Source of the DNA: Acidimicrobiaceae bacterium
GTDB lineage: Bacteria > Actinomycetota > Acidimicrobiia > Acidimicrobiales > RAAP-2
Length of the DNA stretch: 64,000 bases
Reading direction: 5' to 3'
NCBI GenBank assembly: GCA_027355725.1
Contig: DAIEHI010000104.1
Span: forward strand, 1-64,000
Positions 27,169 to 35,460 of the stretch are shown here, in pieces. A program made the translations under genes and the position numbers. Each line of letters begins with the position of its first letter. Positions within the stretch are counted from its first letter, which is position 1. Below the pieces are notes generated by a model that saw only the letters and a list, made by a program, of their open reading frames with translations, did not search any database and had not been told where the DNA came from.

Positions 27169-27971
27169 GCGACAGGATCTTCGATGTTCAGAACGTCACA
27201 CTTCGCTTCGGCGGCGTGGTGTCACTTAATGACGTGAGCCTCCATCAGAACCGCGGAGAGATTCTCGCGGTGATTGGGCCCAACGGTGCCGGCAAGACAT
27301 CGCTGTTCAATTCTCTGACTGGTGTCTATCAGCCCCAAGAGGGCACAATCACGTTCCTTGGGCGTGACGCCAAGCCAATTTCTATCATTGGCAAGAAGGC
27401 ACACCAAGTGAGCTCCGCGGGCGTCGCGCGCACCTTTCAAGCGTCGAGGATGTTCAGTGCGCTCACCGCATTTGAGAACGTCAAGATTGGTGCTGAATCA
27501 CACCGCGGCATTGGGGTGCTCGGTGCGATGTTGAAGGGCCCCGGCACTCGCAAGGACGAGAAGTCCTCGGACGCCAAGACGTTCAAGTTGTTGGAGTTCG
27601 TTGGCATGACGGAGAAGGCCAATGTGGTTTCCGCTTCACTCTCCTATGGTGACCGGCGCCGACTCGAGATTGCTCGCGGACTCGCGACTGATCCCCAGGT
27701 GCTGCTCCTCGACGAACCCGCGGCCGGAACGAACCCTTCAGAAAAGATCCAACTTACGGAGTTGATTCGAAAAGTGCGCGATGAGATGGGCGTGTCGATC
27801 TTGTTGATCGAACACGACATGAAGCTCGTAATGTCTCTCGCTGAGCGCCTGTACGTCTTGAACTTCGGCGGGGTGATCGCCGAGGGGACGCCAGAAGAGA
27901 TTCGCGCCAACCCAGCCGTCATCGAGGCCTACCTAGGCTCGTCGAGCGTTACGACCGAGGAGCAGGCATGA
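27165..27971 (+). CDS. livG: Branched-chain amino acid-type ABC transporter ATPase LivG
   Basis: Cytoplasmic ATPase with Walker A GPNGAGKTS, the LivG-type signature LSYGDRRRLEIARGL, Walker B VLLLDEPAAG and H-loop IEHDMKLVM. It carries the C-terminal LivG extension (EGTPEEIRANPAVIEAYLG). 268 residues. The stop overlaps livF by four bases. Confidence 0.95.
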   Translation: MSDRIFDVQNVTLRFGGVVSLNDVSLHQNRGEILAVIGPNGAGKTSLFNSLTGVYQPQEGTITFLGRDAKPISIIGKKAHQVSSAGVARTFQASRMFSALTAFENVKIGAESHRGIGVLGAMLKGPGTRKDEKSSDAKTFKLLEFVGMTEKANVVSASLSYGDRRRLEIARGLATDPQVLLLDEPAAGTNPSEKIQLTELIRKVRDEMGVSILLIEHDMKLVMSLAERLYVLNFGGVIAEGTPEEIRANPAVIEAYLGSSSVTTEEQA

Positions 27972-28684
27972 TGCTGCAAGTTAATGATGCCGTTGTTCGC
28001 TACGGTGCGATCACCGCGCTTCACGGCATAACCTTCGAGGTGCAAAAGGGAGAGATCGTCACCCTGCTCGGTGCTAATGGTGCTGGAAAATCAACGACGC
28101 TTCGAATGTTGTCGGGACTGCACGCACCGGCTACTGGATCCATTGTCTTCGAGGGCCACGACATCTCCCAGGTCAAGGCGCACAAGTTCATGGAACTGGG
28201 CATCGCCCACGTGCCAGAAGGTCGGCGCATCTTTCCCCAGATGACGGTCGAGGAGAATCTTGAAATGGGCGCTTTCACGAGAAAGGGATCGTTCAGCGAC
28301 GACATGGAACGCATGTACACGACGTTCCCGATCCTAAAGGAGCGACGCAAGCAACTCGGTGGAAACCTTTCTGGGGGTGAGCAGCAGATGCTCGCTATCG
28401 GACGTGCACTCATGGGCAACCCGCGACTGTTGCTGTTGGACGAGCCGTCAATGGGTCTCGCCCCCATGATCATTGAAACGATTTTTCGAATCATCGATGA
28501 GATTCGAGACTCCGGTACTACGGTCTTCGTGGTCGAGCAGAACGCAGCCCAAGCGCTTCGCATCGCCGACCGCGGCTACGTGATGGAAAACGGTCGCATT
28601 GTCTTTGGCGACAAGGCGAGCAACTTGTTGCACGACGAGCGAGTGCGAGCCGTCTACCTGGGCGAGACAGTCGAAGGCGACTAG
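27968..28684 (+). CDS. livF: Branched-chain amino acid-type ABC transporter ATPase LivF
   Basis: Second ATPase: Walker A GANGAGKST, signature LSGGEQQMLAIGRAL, Walker B LLLDEPSMGLAP, H-loop replaced by VEQNAAQALRIADR as usual in LivF. 238 residues, last gene of the livJHMGF set. Confidence 0.95.
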   Translation: MMLQVNDAVVRYGAITALHGITFEVQKGEIVTLLGANGAGKSTTLRMLSGLHAPATGSIVFEGHDISQVKAHKFMELGIAHVPEGRRIFPQMTVEENLEMGAFTRKGSFSDDMERMYTTFPILKERRKQLGGNLSGGEQQMLAIGRALMGNPRLLLLDEPSMGLAPMIIETIFRIIDEIRDSGTTVFVVEQNAAQALRIADRGYVMENGRIVFGDKASNLLHDERVRAVYLGETVEGD

Positions 28685-28688
28685 TCGA

Positions 28689-29183
28689 ATGGCTGATCAG
28701 CCACTGACGTCAAAGGCGCTGCACCCGAGTGCCCAGCGAGTCGCTGCGGCACTGGCGGAGCGTGGCGTACTTGGACCGGTGCATCAGTTCGAAGTGTCTA
28801 CCAAGTCCTCAGCGGACGCCGCTGCGGCGCTTGACTGCGAAATTGGGGCCATTGCGAGCTGTCTCGTATTCATGCTCGACGACGAGCCGATCGTCGTTGT
28901 GAAGAGTGGCGCGAATCGCGTTGACACGAAGCAGTTGGCGCACGTTGCTCGGGGCGTCGGCGTGCGTCAGGCAACTCCAGATGAGGTGCGCGCAGCGACG
29001 GGACAGCCCATTGGCGGAGTCTCGCCGGTTGGATGGCCTGTGGCGCTTCGAGTCTTCATTGACGACACGCTCGGCGGTTACGAACGCGTGTGGTCGGCGT
29101 GTGGAACACCGAACGCAGTGTTCGCCACGACCTATGACGAGCTGGTTCGCCTTACTGAGGCGACGCCGTTGACGCTTCACTGA
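28689..29183 (+). CDS. YbaK/EbsC-family aminoacyl-tRNA deacylase
   Basis: Free-standing editing-domain protein of the YbaK/ProX superfamily, which hydrolyses misacylated tRNA. The conserved catalytic lysine lies in VVVKSGANRVD, and GGVSPVGWP and CGTPNAVFATTYDEL are family motifs. The ATG at 28689 gives MADQPLTSKALHPSAQRVAA, 164 residues; the track start at 28599 extends into livF. The particular tRNA cannot be deduced. Confidence 0.88.
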   Translation: MADQPLTSKALHPSAQRVAAALAERGVLGPVHQFEVSTKSSADAAAALDCEIGAIASCLVFMLDDEPIVVVKSGANRVDTKQLAHVARGVGVRQATPDEVRAATGQPIGGVSPVGWPVALRVFIDDTLGGYERVWSACGTPNAVFATTYDELVRLTEATPLTLH

Positions 29184-29236
29184 TTGACAGCTCCTTCATC
29201 TCATCGCGACCGTTGTGGCTCCTACGAGGAGAGACA

Positions 29237-29968
29237 ATGCAAATGCACAGCGACGCGCAGATTGGGCAGTGTTGGAAGGACTTCGCCGACGTGGTGTCGG
29301 CCGGGATCTCTCGGGTCCTCCTCTATGGCCCACCGGGTACTGGCAAAACGTACGCGGCGCTTCACTTTGGAAGCTCGAGTTCCATGGCGGAACGCCTTGT
29401 GTGCACTGAGGACCTCACGACCGGAGAGATCACGGGCACGTGGATGCCGACTGGCGAGGGGAGCTGGTCGTGGCATGAGGGCCCGGCAATTCGTGCGTGG
29501 AAGGATAACGGGGGTCTGGGTGGTCGACTCGTCGTTGACGAGGTGGACCGCGCGTCGGGCGATGCATTGAGCACGTTGCTCGCCGTCACTGATTCAATGG
29601 AATCTGCGCGTTGGCGAAATCCCGAGAACGGCGAGTGGGTGAGCCCCGGTCCCGAGTTCTCAGTCATCATGACGACCAATGTAGAGGACTTGGCTGCGAT
29701 CCCACCGGCCCTTCGAGACCGTTTCGCGGTAGCGATTCGCATCGATCGACCACACCGTGACGCTCTCGAGTTGCTCAGTGAAGACTTACGACACGCCGCG
29801 CTCGCGAGCTCCATCGCCGAAGGGCCCCGTCGACTGTCGCTTCGTAGTTTCTACGCATTCGATCAACTTCGCCTCCGCCTGGGCCCCGACCGCGCTGCAC
29901 GAATCATCTTTGGCGACGATCGAGCGGAGTCGGTCCTTGATGCACTTCGGATCAGAGCCCTCGAATGA
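29237..29968 (+). CDS. MoxR-like AAA+ ATPase
   Basis: A 243-residue AAA+ protein: Walker A GPPGTGKT near residue 31, Walker B RLVVDEVDRA near 100, sensor 1 MTTNVEDL, arginine finger region PPALRDRFAVAI. The ATG at 29237 has AGGAG upstream; the track start (TTG 29213) lies before that site. It overlaps the next gene by four bases (ATGA). MoxR ATPases act as chaperones with VWA-domain partners (RavA-ViaA, NorQ-NorD, CbbQ-CbbO), and the neighbour has a VWA domain. The target of this pair is unknown. Confidence 0.88.
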   Translation: MQMHSDAQIGQCWKDFADVVSAGISRVLLYGPPGTGKTYAALHFGSSSSMAERLVCTEDLTTGEITGTWMPTGEGSWSWHEGPAIRAWKDNGGLGGRLVVDEVDRASGDALSTLLAVTDSMESARWRNPENGEWVSPGPEFSVIMTTNVEDLAAIPPALRDRFAVAIRIDRPHRDALELLSEDLRHAALASSIAEGPRRLSLRSFYAFDQLRLRLGPDRAARIIFGDDRAESVLDALRIRALE

Positions 29969-31311
29969 AGGTGCACGCCTACCCCGAGTTCGTGAGTGAG
30001 CGAGACGATGGATCCCTCGATGGCCCTTGGGAGGTGCGCGAGGGCACTACTTCTCGAGGCGGAGCGAGTTGTGACCTGACGAACCGGATTCTGGAGGTCC
30101 CACTCGGGTCGGGTGACCTCGAGCGATTGGTTCGTGCGCACGAATTGATGCACGTGCGCGTGAGTCCGAGCTCCATTTCGTATCGCGAGGTGCACGACGT
30201 GTCACTGCGTTCTCTCGAGTGTGCTGAGGAACTTCGGGTCAACACGTTGCTCGCCCGAATTGGCTTCACGACAGAATTGTTGAAAGACGGCAGCGAGAGG
30301 TCCGCCGGGTCGCGAGTGGCGAGCGAGGGTGACTGGGGCGAGGCGCTTCGCTTCTTGCTCGCAGTGATCGGCACGGGTGGTGAACGTGAGTACTTGGCTG
30401 GTGTTCGAAAGGTGCAGCCGACTTGGGTCGGAGGTCTTCGCGCGTTGAAGAAGAGGGCGCTCGCAGTTCTGAGTGAGATGAGCACGAACGCGCTGGGCGA
30501 CACGAGCAGCGATGAGGAGGGTTTACCGCTCGGATATGGCGCGTCGGTCGTTATCGCACGCATCGTCGACGCGGCAGCGATGGCGATGGTTCCTGTTGGA
30601 CCGGAGGCGCTTCGACAGTTTCGGCGCTCTCTCGAACCAGGAGGGAGACGGGCGCCATCGGGGCGTTTCGCTGAACTGCGATGGGAGGTCCCCGAGGGAT
30701 TCGAGCGACGTGAACGACTGCTTGCGCGCCGGAGGCACCGTCCAGCGGTGAGCGGGACGGTGATGCGTTATCCCAGCCGACTCCTCACTGACGACGCACG
30801 GCGTGCCTTCGCATCCAAGCGCTCAGGAGCGGGTGGCATTATCATCATCGATCAGTCAGGATCAATGGACATCAACGCAGAGTACCTCGAAAGACTCCTC
30901 GTACGCGCACCCAATGCGCTCATCATCGGTTACAGCCACAAGCCCGGTGATCGAGGCGGCGTGTGCAATGCGTGGGTCCTGGCGACGCGTGGGGTGGTAG
31001 TGGCTTCGCCTCATGCGGGAAACATTGGTAATGGCGTCGACGGCCCCGTGCTTCGCTGGGCGCTCGCTCAACGTGTCAGGGGCGAACCCATCATTTGGGT
31101 CACTGACGGACAGGTGACCGACTCCAATGACCATCCCTGCGCTCAATTGAGCGAGGAGTGTGCCCGGCTGGTCCGCCACAACGGCATTTCCATGGTGCGC
31201 ACGCTTGAAGGGGCCCATTTCGCCCTGACGTGTCACAGGCCCTTCGTAACGTCAGAGTTCGGCAGGGTTGGTCGTAAGTTGGATGAAATCAAGGACTCAG
31301 GAGGGTCATGA
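29965..31311 (+). CDS. HExxH-containing VWA-domain protein (putative metallopeptidase), MoxR partner
   Basis: A 448-residue protein with two recognisable parts. Near residues 58-63 is AHELMH, an HExxH zinc-peptidase motif, followed about 20 residues later by ECAEELRVN, a plausible third-ligand glutamate. Near residue 296 is IIIDQSGSMD, the DxSxS metal-ion-dependent adhesion site of a VWA domain, with a matching VTDGQ near 379. The central basic part (about 220-260) is Arg-rich. The layout recalls DUF2201/COG3864-type predicted metallopeptidases with a VWA-like C-terminus, but I cannot confirm the family. ATGA overlap with the AAA gene indicates a two-gene unit. Confidence 0.78.
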   Translation: MKVHAYPEFVSERDDGSLDGPWEVREGTTSRGGASCDLTNRILEVPLGSGDLERLVRAHELMHVRVSPSSISYREVHDVSLRSLECAEELRVNTLLARIGFTTELLKDGSERSAGSRVASEGDWGEALRFLLAVIGTGGEREYLAGVRKVQPTWVGGLRALKKRALAVLSEMSTNALGDTSSDEEGLPLGYGASVVIARIVDAAAMAMVPVGPEALRQFRRSLEPGGRRAPSGRFAELRWEVPEGFERRERLLARRRHRPAVSGTVMRYPSRLLTDDARRAFASKRSGAGGIIIIDQSGSMDINAEYLERLLVRAPNALIIGYSHKPGDRGGVCNAWVLATRGVVVASPHAGNIGNGVDGPVLRWALAQRVRGEPIIWVTDGQVTDSNDHPCAQLSEECARLVRHNGISMVRTLEGAHFALTCHRPFVTSEFGRVGRKLDEIKDSGGS

Positions 31312-31328
31312 GCTGATTTCAAAAGTAC

Positions 31329-31357
31329 TTGCATCGAACACCTGTTCGCTTTAGAAT
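31329..31357 (+). promoter_or_regulatory. SOS promoter of the LysM gene
   Basis: TTGCAT, a 17-base spacer and TAGAAT. The spacer contains a perfect LexA box and a second lies four bases after the -10. Confidence 0.88.
31335..31348 (+). promoter_or_regulatory. LexA box in the spacer of the LysM promoter
   Basis: CGAACACCTGTTCG, a perfect CGAAC-N4-GTTCG site positioned between -35 and -10. Confidence 0.92.
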
Positions 31358-31360
31358 ATA

Positions 31361-31374
31361 CGAACAAGTGTTCG
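31361..31374 (+). promoter_or_regulatory. LexA box downstream of the LysM -10
   Basis: CGAACAAGTGTTCG, a second perfect LexA site at the expected transcription start. The two centres are 26 bases apart, on the same face of the helix if 10.5 bp per turn is assumed (2.5 turns is not exact), so cooperative binding is possible but unproven. Confidence 0.92.
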
Positions 31375-31393
31375 ATATAAGTCAGGAGTAGCA

Positions 31394-31825
31394 ATGGCCG
31401 CAGTGCAGCAGCTCGAGGAATCGTGGTCTGAGGACGATATCCATGCGCCGTTCCTTCGTATCGTCACATCGACGCCGACCCCACTTCGCACCGGTCCAAC
31501 GCTGGCCGAACGTAGGGCGAGGCGTTCACGGATGCTGGCTCGCCGCCGCCGGACCCTGGTGGGGCTCGCTTTGATTGCGGGAATCATCATCCTTTCGATA
31601 CCTGGTCATGCGTTCGGCGGTATCACGGGATCAGGTTTGCCTACGGACCTTGCGAGCAGTTCGGTCATCGCTTCTGGGACGCAGTACGTGGTCCAACCGG
31701 GAGACACCTTGATGACAATTGCGCGCATGGTCAACCCGATCAATCCCGCTCAAGCGTTTCACGCCCTGACCGACGAACTTGGATCGAGTGTCGTGGTCGC
31801 CGGTGAGCACGTCGTTATCCCGTAA
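31394..31825 (+). CDS. SOS-induced LysM membrane protein, probable cell-division inhibitor (YneA/DivS/Rv2719c-like)
   Basis: A 143-residue protein with a basic cytoplasmic segment (ERRARRSRMLARRRR, residues 39-53), one membrane helix at about 54-70 and a C-terminal LysM domain from about 97 (YVVQPGDTLMTIARMVNP). This is the architecture of YneA, DivS and Rv2719c, small SOS proteins that delay septation. Two perfect LexA boxes in the promoter and nrdR downstream support the assignment. AGGAG lies eight bases before the ATG. Confidence 0.85.
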   Translation: MAAVQQLEESWSEDDIHAPFLRIVTSTPTPLRTGPTLAERRARRSRMLARRRRTLVGLALIAGIIILSIPGHAFGGITGSGLPTDLASSSVIASGTQYVVQPGDTLMTIARMVNPINPAQAFHALTDELGSSVVVAGEHVVIP

Positions 31826-31844
31826 TTTTCAAGGCATTGGGGTG

Positions 31845-31850
31845 TATCGT
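31845..31850 (+). promoter_or_regulatory. Leaderless -10 element of nrdR
   Basis: TATCGT, seven bases, then GTG 31858, the family-consistent NrdR start. Confidence 0.45.
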
Positions 31851-31857
31851 GAGTGTC

Positions 31858-32328
31858 GTGCGCTGTCCCTACTGTGCTGCAGATGATGATCGCGTCGTTG
31901 ATTCGCGCCTGGCTGAGGATGGCGTCGCCATCCGTCGCCGACGCGAGTGTTCGGCATGTGGCCAGCGATATACGACGTTCGAACGAGTGGAAGAAGCCAC
32001 CCTGTTCGTTGTGAAGCGATCAGGCGAGCGAGAGCCCTTCGATCGCGAAAAGATCTTGGCGGGCGTGCGCTCGGCGTGCAAGAACCGACCGGTCGATGAG
32101 GCCACTCTTCAAGAAGTCGTTCTCTCGGTAGACGAGAGCATGCGCTTGTTGAACCGCGATGTCACCAGTGAAGAGGTGGGCGTAGCGACGCTCGAGGCGC
32201 TTCGTCACGTCGATGACGTTGCCTATGTGCGATTCGCTTCGGTCTACAAGGGATTTGAAGGCACCGAGGATTTCGCGCGCGAGATTGGCATGCTCGTAAA
32301 GACCACCGCACCAAAACTGCGCAACTGA
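31858..32328 (+). CDS. nrdR: Transcriptional repressor NrdR
   Basis: ATP-cone repressor of ribonucleotide reductase genes. GTG 31858 gives the standard N-terminus MRCPYC; the zinc ribbon (CPYC ... CSACGQRYTTFER) occupies residues 3-45 and the ATP-cone follows (VVKRSGEREPFDREKILAGV). 156 residues. The track start at 31837 adds seven residues not seen in the family. It may be read from the SOS promoter as well as from its own leaderless promoter. The next gene starts one base after the stop. Confidence 0.95.
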   Translation: MRCPYCAADDDRVVDSRLAEDGVAIRRRRECSACGQRYTTFERVEEATLFVVKRSGEREPFDREKILAGVRSACKNRPVDEATLQEVVLSVDESMRLLNRDVTSEEVGVATLEALRHVDDVAYVRFASVYKGFEGTEDFAREIGMLVKTTAPKLRN

Positions 32329-32329
32329 C

Positions 32330-33037
32330 GTGCGAATACTGCGCGTACAGCCGAGATCGGCCATGGCCATCTACGCACACCCCGACGACGCAGACGTCGC
32401 TGCGGGTGGCGTCTTGGCGCAGTGGGCGCTTGAGGGCTGTGCGGTGCATTTGGTGGTCGTGTGCGACGGATCGAAGGGCTCACATGTTCCCCAGGTGGAC
32501 GTTCGCTCACTTCGCGAGGTGCGACGTCAGGAGTTGCAGCTCGCTTCGGATCTGCTCGGTGTGACCACCATCGAGTGCCTCGATCACGTTGACGGTGCCG
32601 TTACCAATGACGACACCCTTCGCTCGACGTTGGTAGGCCTCATACGCCAGCACCGTCCCGAGGTGGTGGTGGGACCCGATCCGACCGCCACGTTCTTCGG
32701 CGGGGTCTACGTGAATCATCGAGATCACCGAGAAACCGGCTGGGCATTACTCGACGCGGTTGCACCAGCTGCGGCGATGCCGCTGTATTTTCCCGACAAG
32801 GGAGAGGCACATCAAGTGCATCAACTGCTGCTGAGCGGTACCCACGAGCCCGACGTGGTCGTAGATGTCGCGCGCACGATCGACACCAAGGTGAAGGCGG
32901 TGCTCGCACACGCCTCACAGATTGCCGGTGATGCAGAGGGCATACGTGATGTCGTCTACGGTCGAGCGGGTCAAGCGGGTCATCCGGTCGGCTTGAGTTT
33001 TGGTGAGGCCTTTCGTAGTGTCGAACTCAGCTTTTGA
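32330..33037 (+). CDS. PIG-L/LmbE-family deacetylase
   Basis: Zinc-dependent N-acetyl hydrolase of the MshB/Mca/BshB superfamily. The metal motif AHPDDAD is at about residues 16-22, with aspartate where most members have glutamate, and the second motif NHRDHRETG near 125. Related actinobacterial enzymes act in mycothiol synthesis or detoxify mycothiol conjugates, but no mycothiol gene is adjacent and the substrate is open. Its 3' end overlaps dinB. Confidence 0.85.
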   Translation: MRILRVQPRSAMAIYAHPDDADVAAGGVLAQWALEGCAVHLVVVCDGSKGSHVPQVDVRSLREVRRQELQLASDLLGVTTIECLDHVDGAVTNDDTLRSTLVGLIRQHRPEVVVGPDPTATFFGGVYVNHRDHRETGWALLDAVAPAAAMPLYFPDKGEAHQVHQLLLSGTHEPDVVVDVARTIDTKVKAVLAHASQIAGDAEGIRDVVYGRAGQAGHPVGLSFGEAFRSVELSF

Positions 33038-34355
33038 CGACCCCGGGCTCGACGAAGCGCCGATACTGCATATTGATCTGGATGCGTTCTTTGCCTCAGT
33101 GGAAATCCTCGACGATCCGTCCCTGAAGGGAAAACCGGTTTGCGTGGGTGGCGCGGGGGAGAGAGGGGTGATTGCGAGCGCGAGCTATGAAGCGCGTCGC
33201 TACGGGGTGCGAAGTGCGATGCCCAGTGTCGTCGCGCTCAGAGCGTGTCCTGGGCTCATCATTCTGCCCGGCCGCTTCGAGCGCTACGAGGCATATTCGC
33301 GGCGCTTTCACGACGTCGTGCGTGATCTCACTCCAGACTTTGAGCCCATTGGGCTCGATGAAATGTTCTGTGATCTGAGGAGCCTTCGACGACTGGGCGT
33401 TCGTCCGGTGGCGGCAGCCCAGGAGTTGCGGACTCGAATATCGAATGAATTGGCACTTCGCTGTGGTGTGGGACTTGGCCGCAACAAGCTCTTCGCGAAA
33501 CTCGCTTCCAAGCAGTCCAAGCCACGAATCGTGGGTGGAAGGCTCGTAGAGGGCGCGGGTGTCTTTTGGGTGAGCCCCGAGGTGGAAGAGAAGTGGCTCC
33601 ACGAACTGCCGGTGCGATCACTCTGGGGCGTGGGACCCGCAACGGCATCGAAACTCGAGAAATTGGGGCTGCAGTGGGTTCGAGACCTTGCGCGCGTTGA
33701 CCAGGAGACCTTGGCCCAGCACGTGGGTCCCGCCATGGCTGCATCGCTCTTTGCGTATGCGAAGGGTGAAGATGTCCGTGAGGTGGTGACCGATCGAACG
33801 CTTAAGTCGGTTGGACGTGATCAGACCTTCGCCAAGTCCCTCGAAGGCATCGACGAGGTGCTCGAAATGAGCAAGGCACAGGCGGCCGTCGTGGCGCGCG
33901 CACTTCGCCAAGAGTCTCGGGTGGCGCGCACGATCACCGTTGTGGTTCGATTTGACGACTTGACGAGCATCTCGCGCTCTCAGACCCTCTCGTTCGGCAT
34001 TGATGACGAAGTGTCGATTGCGGCGATCGCCGAGGCACTCTTACAGTCGGTTGAACTGAGACAAGCGGTGCGTTTGCTCGGGATTCACGCATCATCGTTC
34101 ATCGAGCGTGAGAAGAACCAGGTTCAATTGAGTTTTGCGCTTGATGCGAGTTCCCGTGACGCGCGCGAACGAGCAGCAATCCTCTCGCGCCAGCGCCAGA
34201 CCGGTAACGAAGCGCTGCGTGACGCGGTTGATGAGGTTCGTCAGCGATTTGGTCGTTCGGCGTTGGGGACTGCGTCAGAGCTCGGGGACGAGGGTATCCA
34301 CATTGACACGCAGCGCGGGAGTCACGCCTTTGGCCCCGGTGGGGCTACGCGTTGA
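33018..34355 (+). CDS. dinB: DNA polymerase IV (Y-family)
   Basis: Error-prone translesion polymerase. Motifs: HIDLDAFFASVE with a catalytic Asp near residue 20, YEARRYGVRSAMPS, GLDEMFCDL with the second acidic pair near 114, GVGRNKLFAKLASKQSKP, and the helix-hairpin-helix LWGVGPATASKLEKLG. The little-finger domain and a long tail follow. The usual SxDEAYLD is replaced by GLDEMFCD. Start uncertain among TTG 33000, GTG 33003 and GTG 33018; I use the last, the smallest overlap with the preceding gene. No LexA box is adjacent; it could belong to the SOS transcript starting at 31358. Confidence 0.93.
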   Translation: MSNSAFDDPGLDEAPILHIDLDAFFASVEILDDPSLKGKPVCVGGAGERGVIASASYEARRYGVRSAMPSVVALRACPGLIILPGRFERYEAYSRRFHDVVRDLTPDFEPIGLDEMFCDLRSLRRLGVRPVAAAQELRTRISNELALRCGVGLGRNKLFAKLASKQSKPRIVGGRLVEGAGVFWVSPEVEEKWLHELPVRSLWGVGPATASKLEKLGLQWVRDLARVDQETLAQHVGPAMAASLFAYAKGEDVREVVTDRTLKSVGRDQTFAKSLEGIDEVLEMSKAQAAVVARALRQESRVARTITVVVRFDDLTSISRSQTLSFGIDDEVSIAAIAEALLQSVELRQAVRLLGIHASSFIEREKNQVQLSFALDASSRDARERAAILSRQRQTGNEALRDAVDEVRQRFGRSALGTASELGDEGIHIDTQRGSHAFGPGGATR

Positions 34356-35388
34356 TTGAGACCAGGGTGCCGATGGGCGTGTGGGGCCAGACGGTCTGGG
34401 CCGAAGCGAATGGCATTTCCACACAGCCGAGACTCTGGGGCCACCCGTAGGTGGAGCGGATGAATCCGTGCAGCGCGTCGCCACCGTTGAAGTAGGAGAC
34501 CCAAGGGATTCCTGGATCGTTGTAGTGGGTACCGTCGGGGTTCGTCCCCGACATGGTCTGGCTGGTGTAGCGCAGGTACACCGGATAGGTGCCAAGGGCT
34601 GTTGGCGCAACCGAGATTCCTGTGTTCACGAGGGTGTGAAACTTCGCCTGGCCGGCGATGTAGAGCGTCAAGGTTTCGGGCGAGCTCTCAGAGACACTTA
34701 CGTAGTTATAGGGGGCGGGGTCAACTTGCCCGTCCTGGACTGCGCTGATCAGAGCACTCCAGGTGACTGGATCAGCGATACCGGTCGTGGGCAGGTTGTG
34801 TTGACTCTGGAAGGTCATGAGTGCGCCGGTCACGAGCACGTTGTCGCTGCCCACCTGCCAGAGCGTGCTCAGCAGTTTTGGAAGACTCGGGTACAGCCAC
34901 GTGAAGGTGCCGACACTTTGGATCGAGGGATCGCTTTGAGTGATGGCGGGCGTGAAACGTACGGGAAGGTAGCCCGCTTCGGCGAGTAGCTGCTCCTCCC
35001 AGGTCACGTTGGTCGCGACGTTGGTGTGCAGGGCCCGAAGTGACGTGAAGGTGCAACTCTTCGCGCAGCGCATCGTCGCCGGCGTCAACACCGTGTAGCC
35101 AACCAGGGGCTGGAACTTGCCAGTGGCGACGGCTTGTACCTCGTGGCTACTGATCTGTTGCCACTTGGTGGCGAGCGCCGGGCGAATCGAGAGCGCGGGC
35201 AACTGCGATGCGTGCACCGGTGTGTTGAAGTGCAGGCGAACAATGGGCATGACGGGGTTCAACGTCGTTGCGACCACGCTCTGGATGCGAATGGATGTAC
35301 TCGTCGCACTCGCGTTGAGCGAGGGAACGAGCACCAGTGTGGCCACGCTCAGAGTCGCGACAGCCACAATCCCTATACGCCTCATCAT
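34345..35388 (-). CDS. L,D-transpeptidase (YkuD domain), paralogue 1
   Basis: Secreted enzyme that makes 3-3 peptidoglycan cross-links or anchors polymers. The signal peptide is VAVATLSVATLVLVPSLNASA. A peptidoglycan-binding-like segment (GALMTFQSQHNLPTTG) precedes the catalytic domain, which has the motif HGFIRSTYGWPQSLGCVEM with catalytic Cys near residue 325. A close paralogue lies at 48968-49957. Convergent with dinB, with an 11-base 3' overlap. Confidence 0.9.
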   Translation of the reverse strand: MMRRIGIVAVATLSVATLVLVPSLNASATSTSIRIQSVVATTLNPVMPIVRLHFNTPVHASQLPALSIRPALATKWQQISSHEVQAVATGKFQPLVGYTVLTPATMRCAKSCTFTSLRALHTNVATNVTWEEQLLAEAGYLPVRFTPAITQSDPSIQSVGTFTWLYPSLPKLLSTLWQVGSDNVLVTGALMTFQSQHNLPTTGIADPVTWSALISAVQDGQVDPAPYNYVSVSESSPETLTLYIAGQAKFHTLVNTGISVAPTALGTYPVYLRYTSQTMSGTNPDGTHYNDPGIPWVSYFNGGDALHGFIRSTYGWPQSLGCVEMPFASAQTVWPHTPIGTLVSINA

Positions 35389-35394
35389 GATTCC

Positions 35395-35400
35395 AGACTA
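35395..35400 (-). promoter_or_regulatory. Leaderless -10 element of L,D-transpeptidase 1
   Basis: Minus-strand TAGTCT, GGAATC, then the ATG at 35388. Confidence 0.55.
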
Positions 35401-35460
35401 ATCAGGGTGTGATGCCCATAGAGTGTGCGTACGCTGTGAATGGGCGAAGGACTGGTTGAG

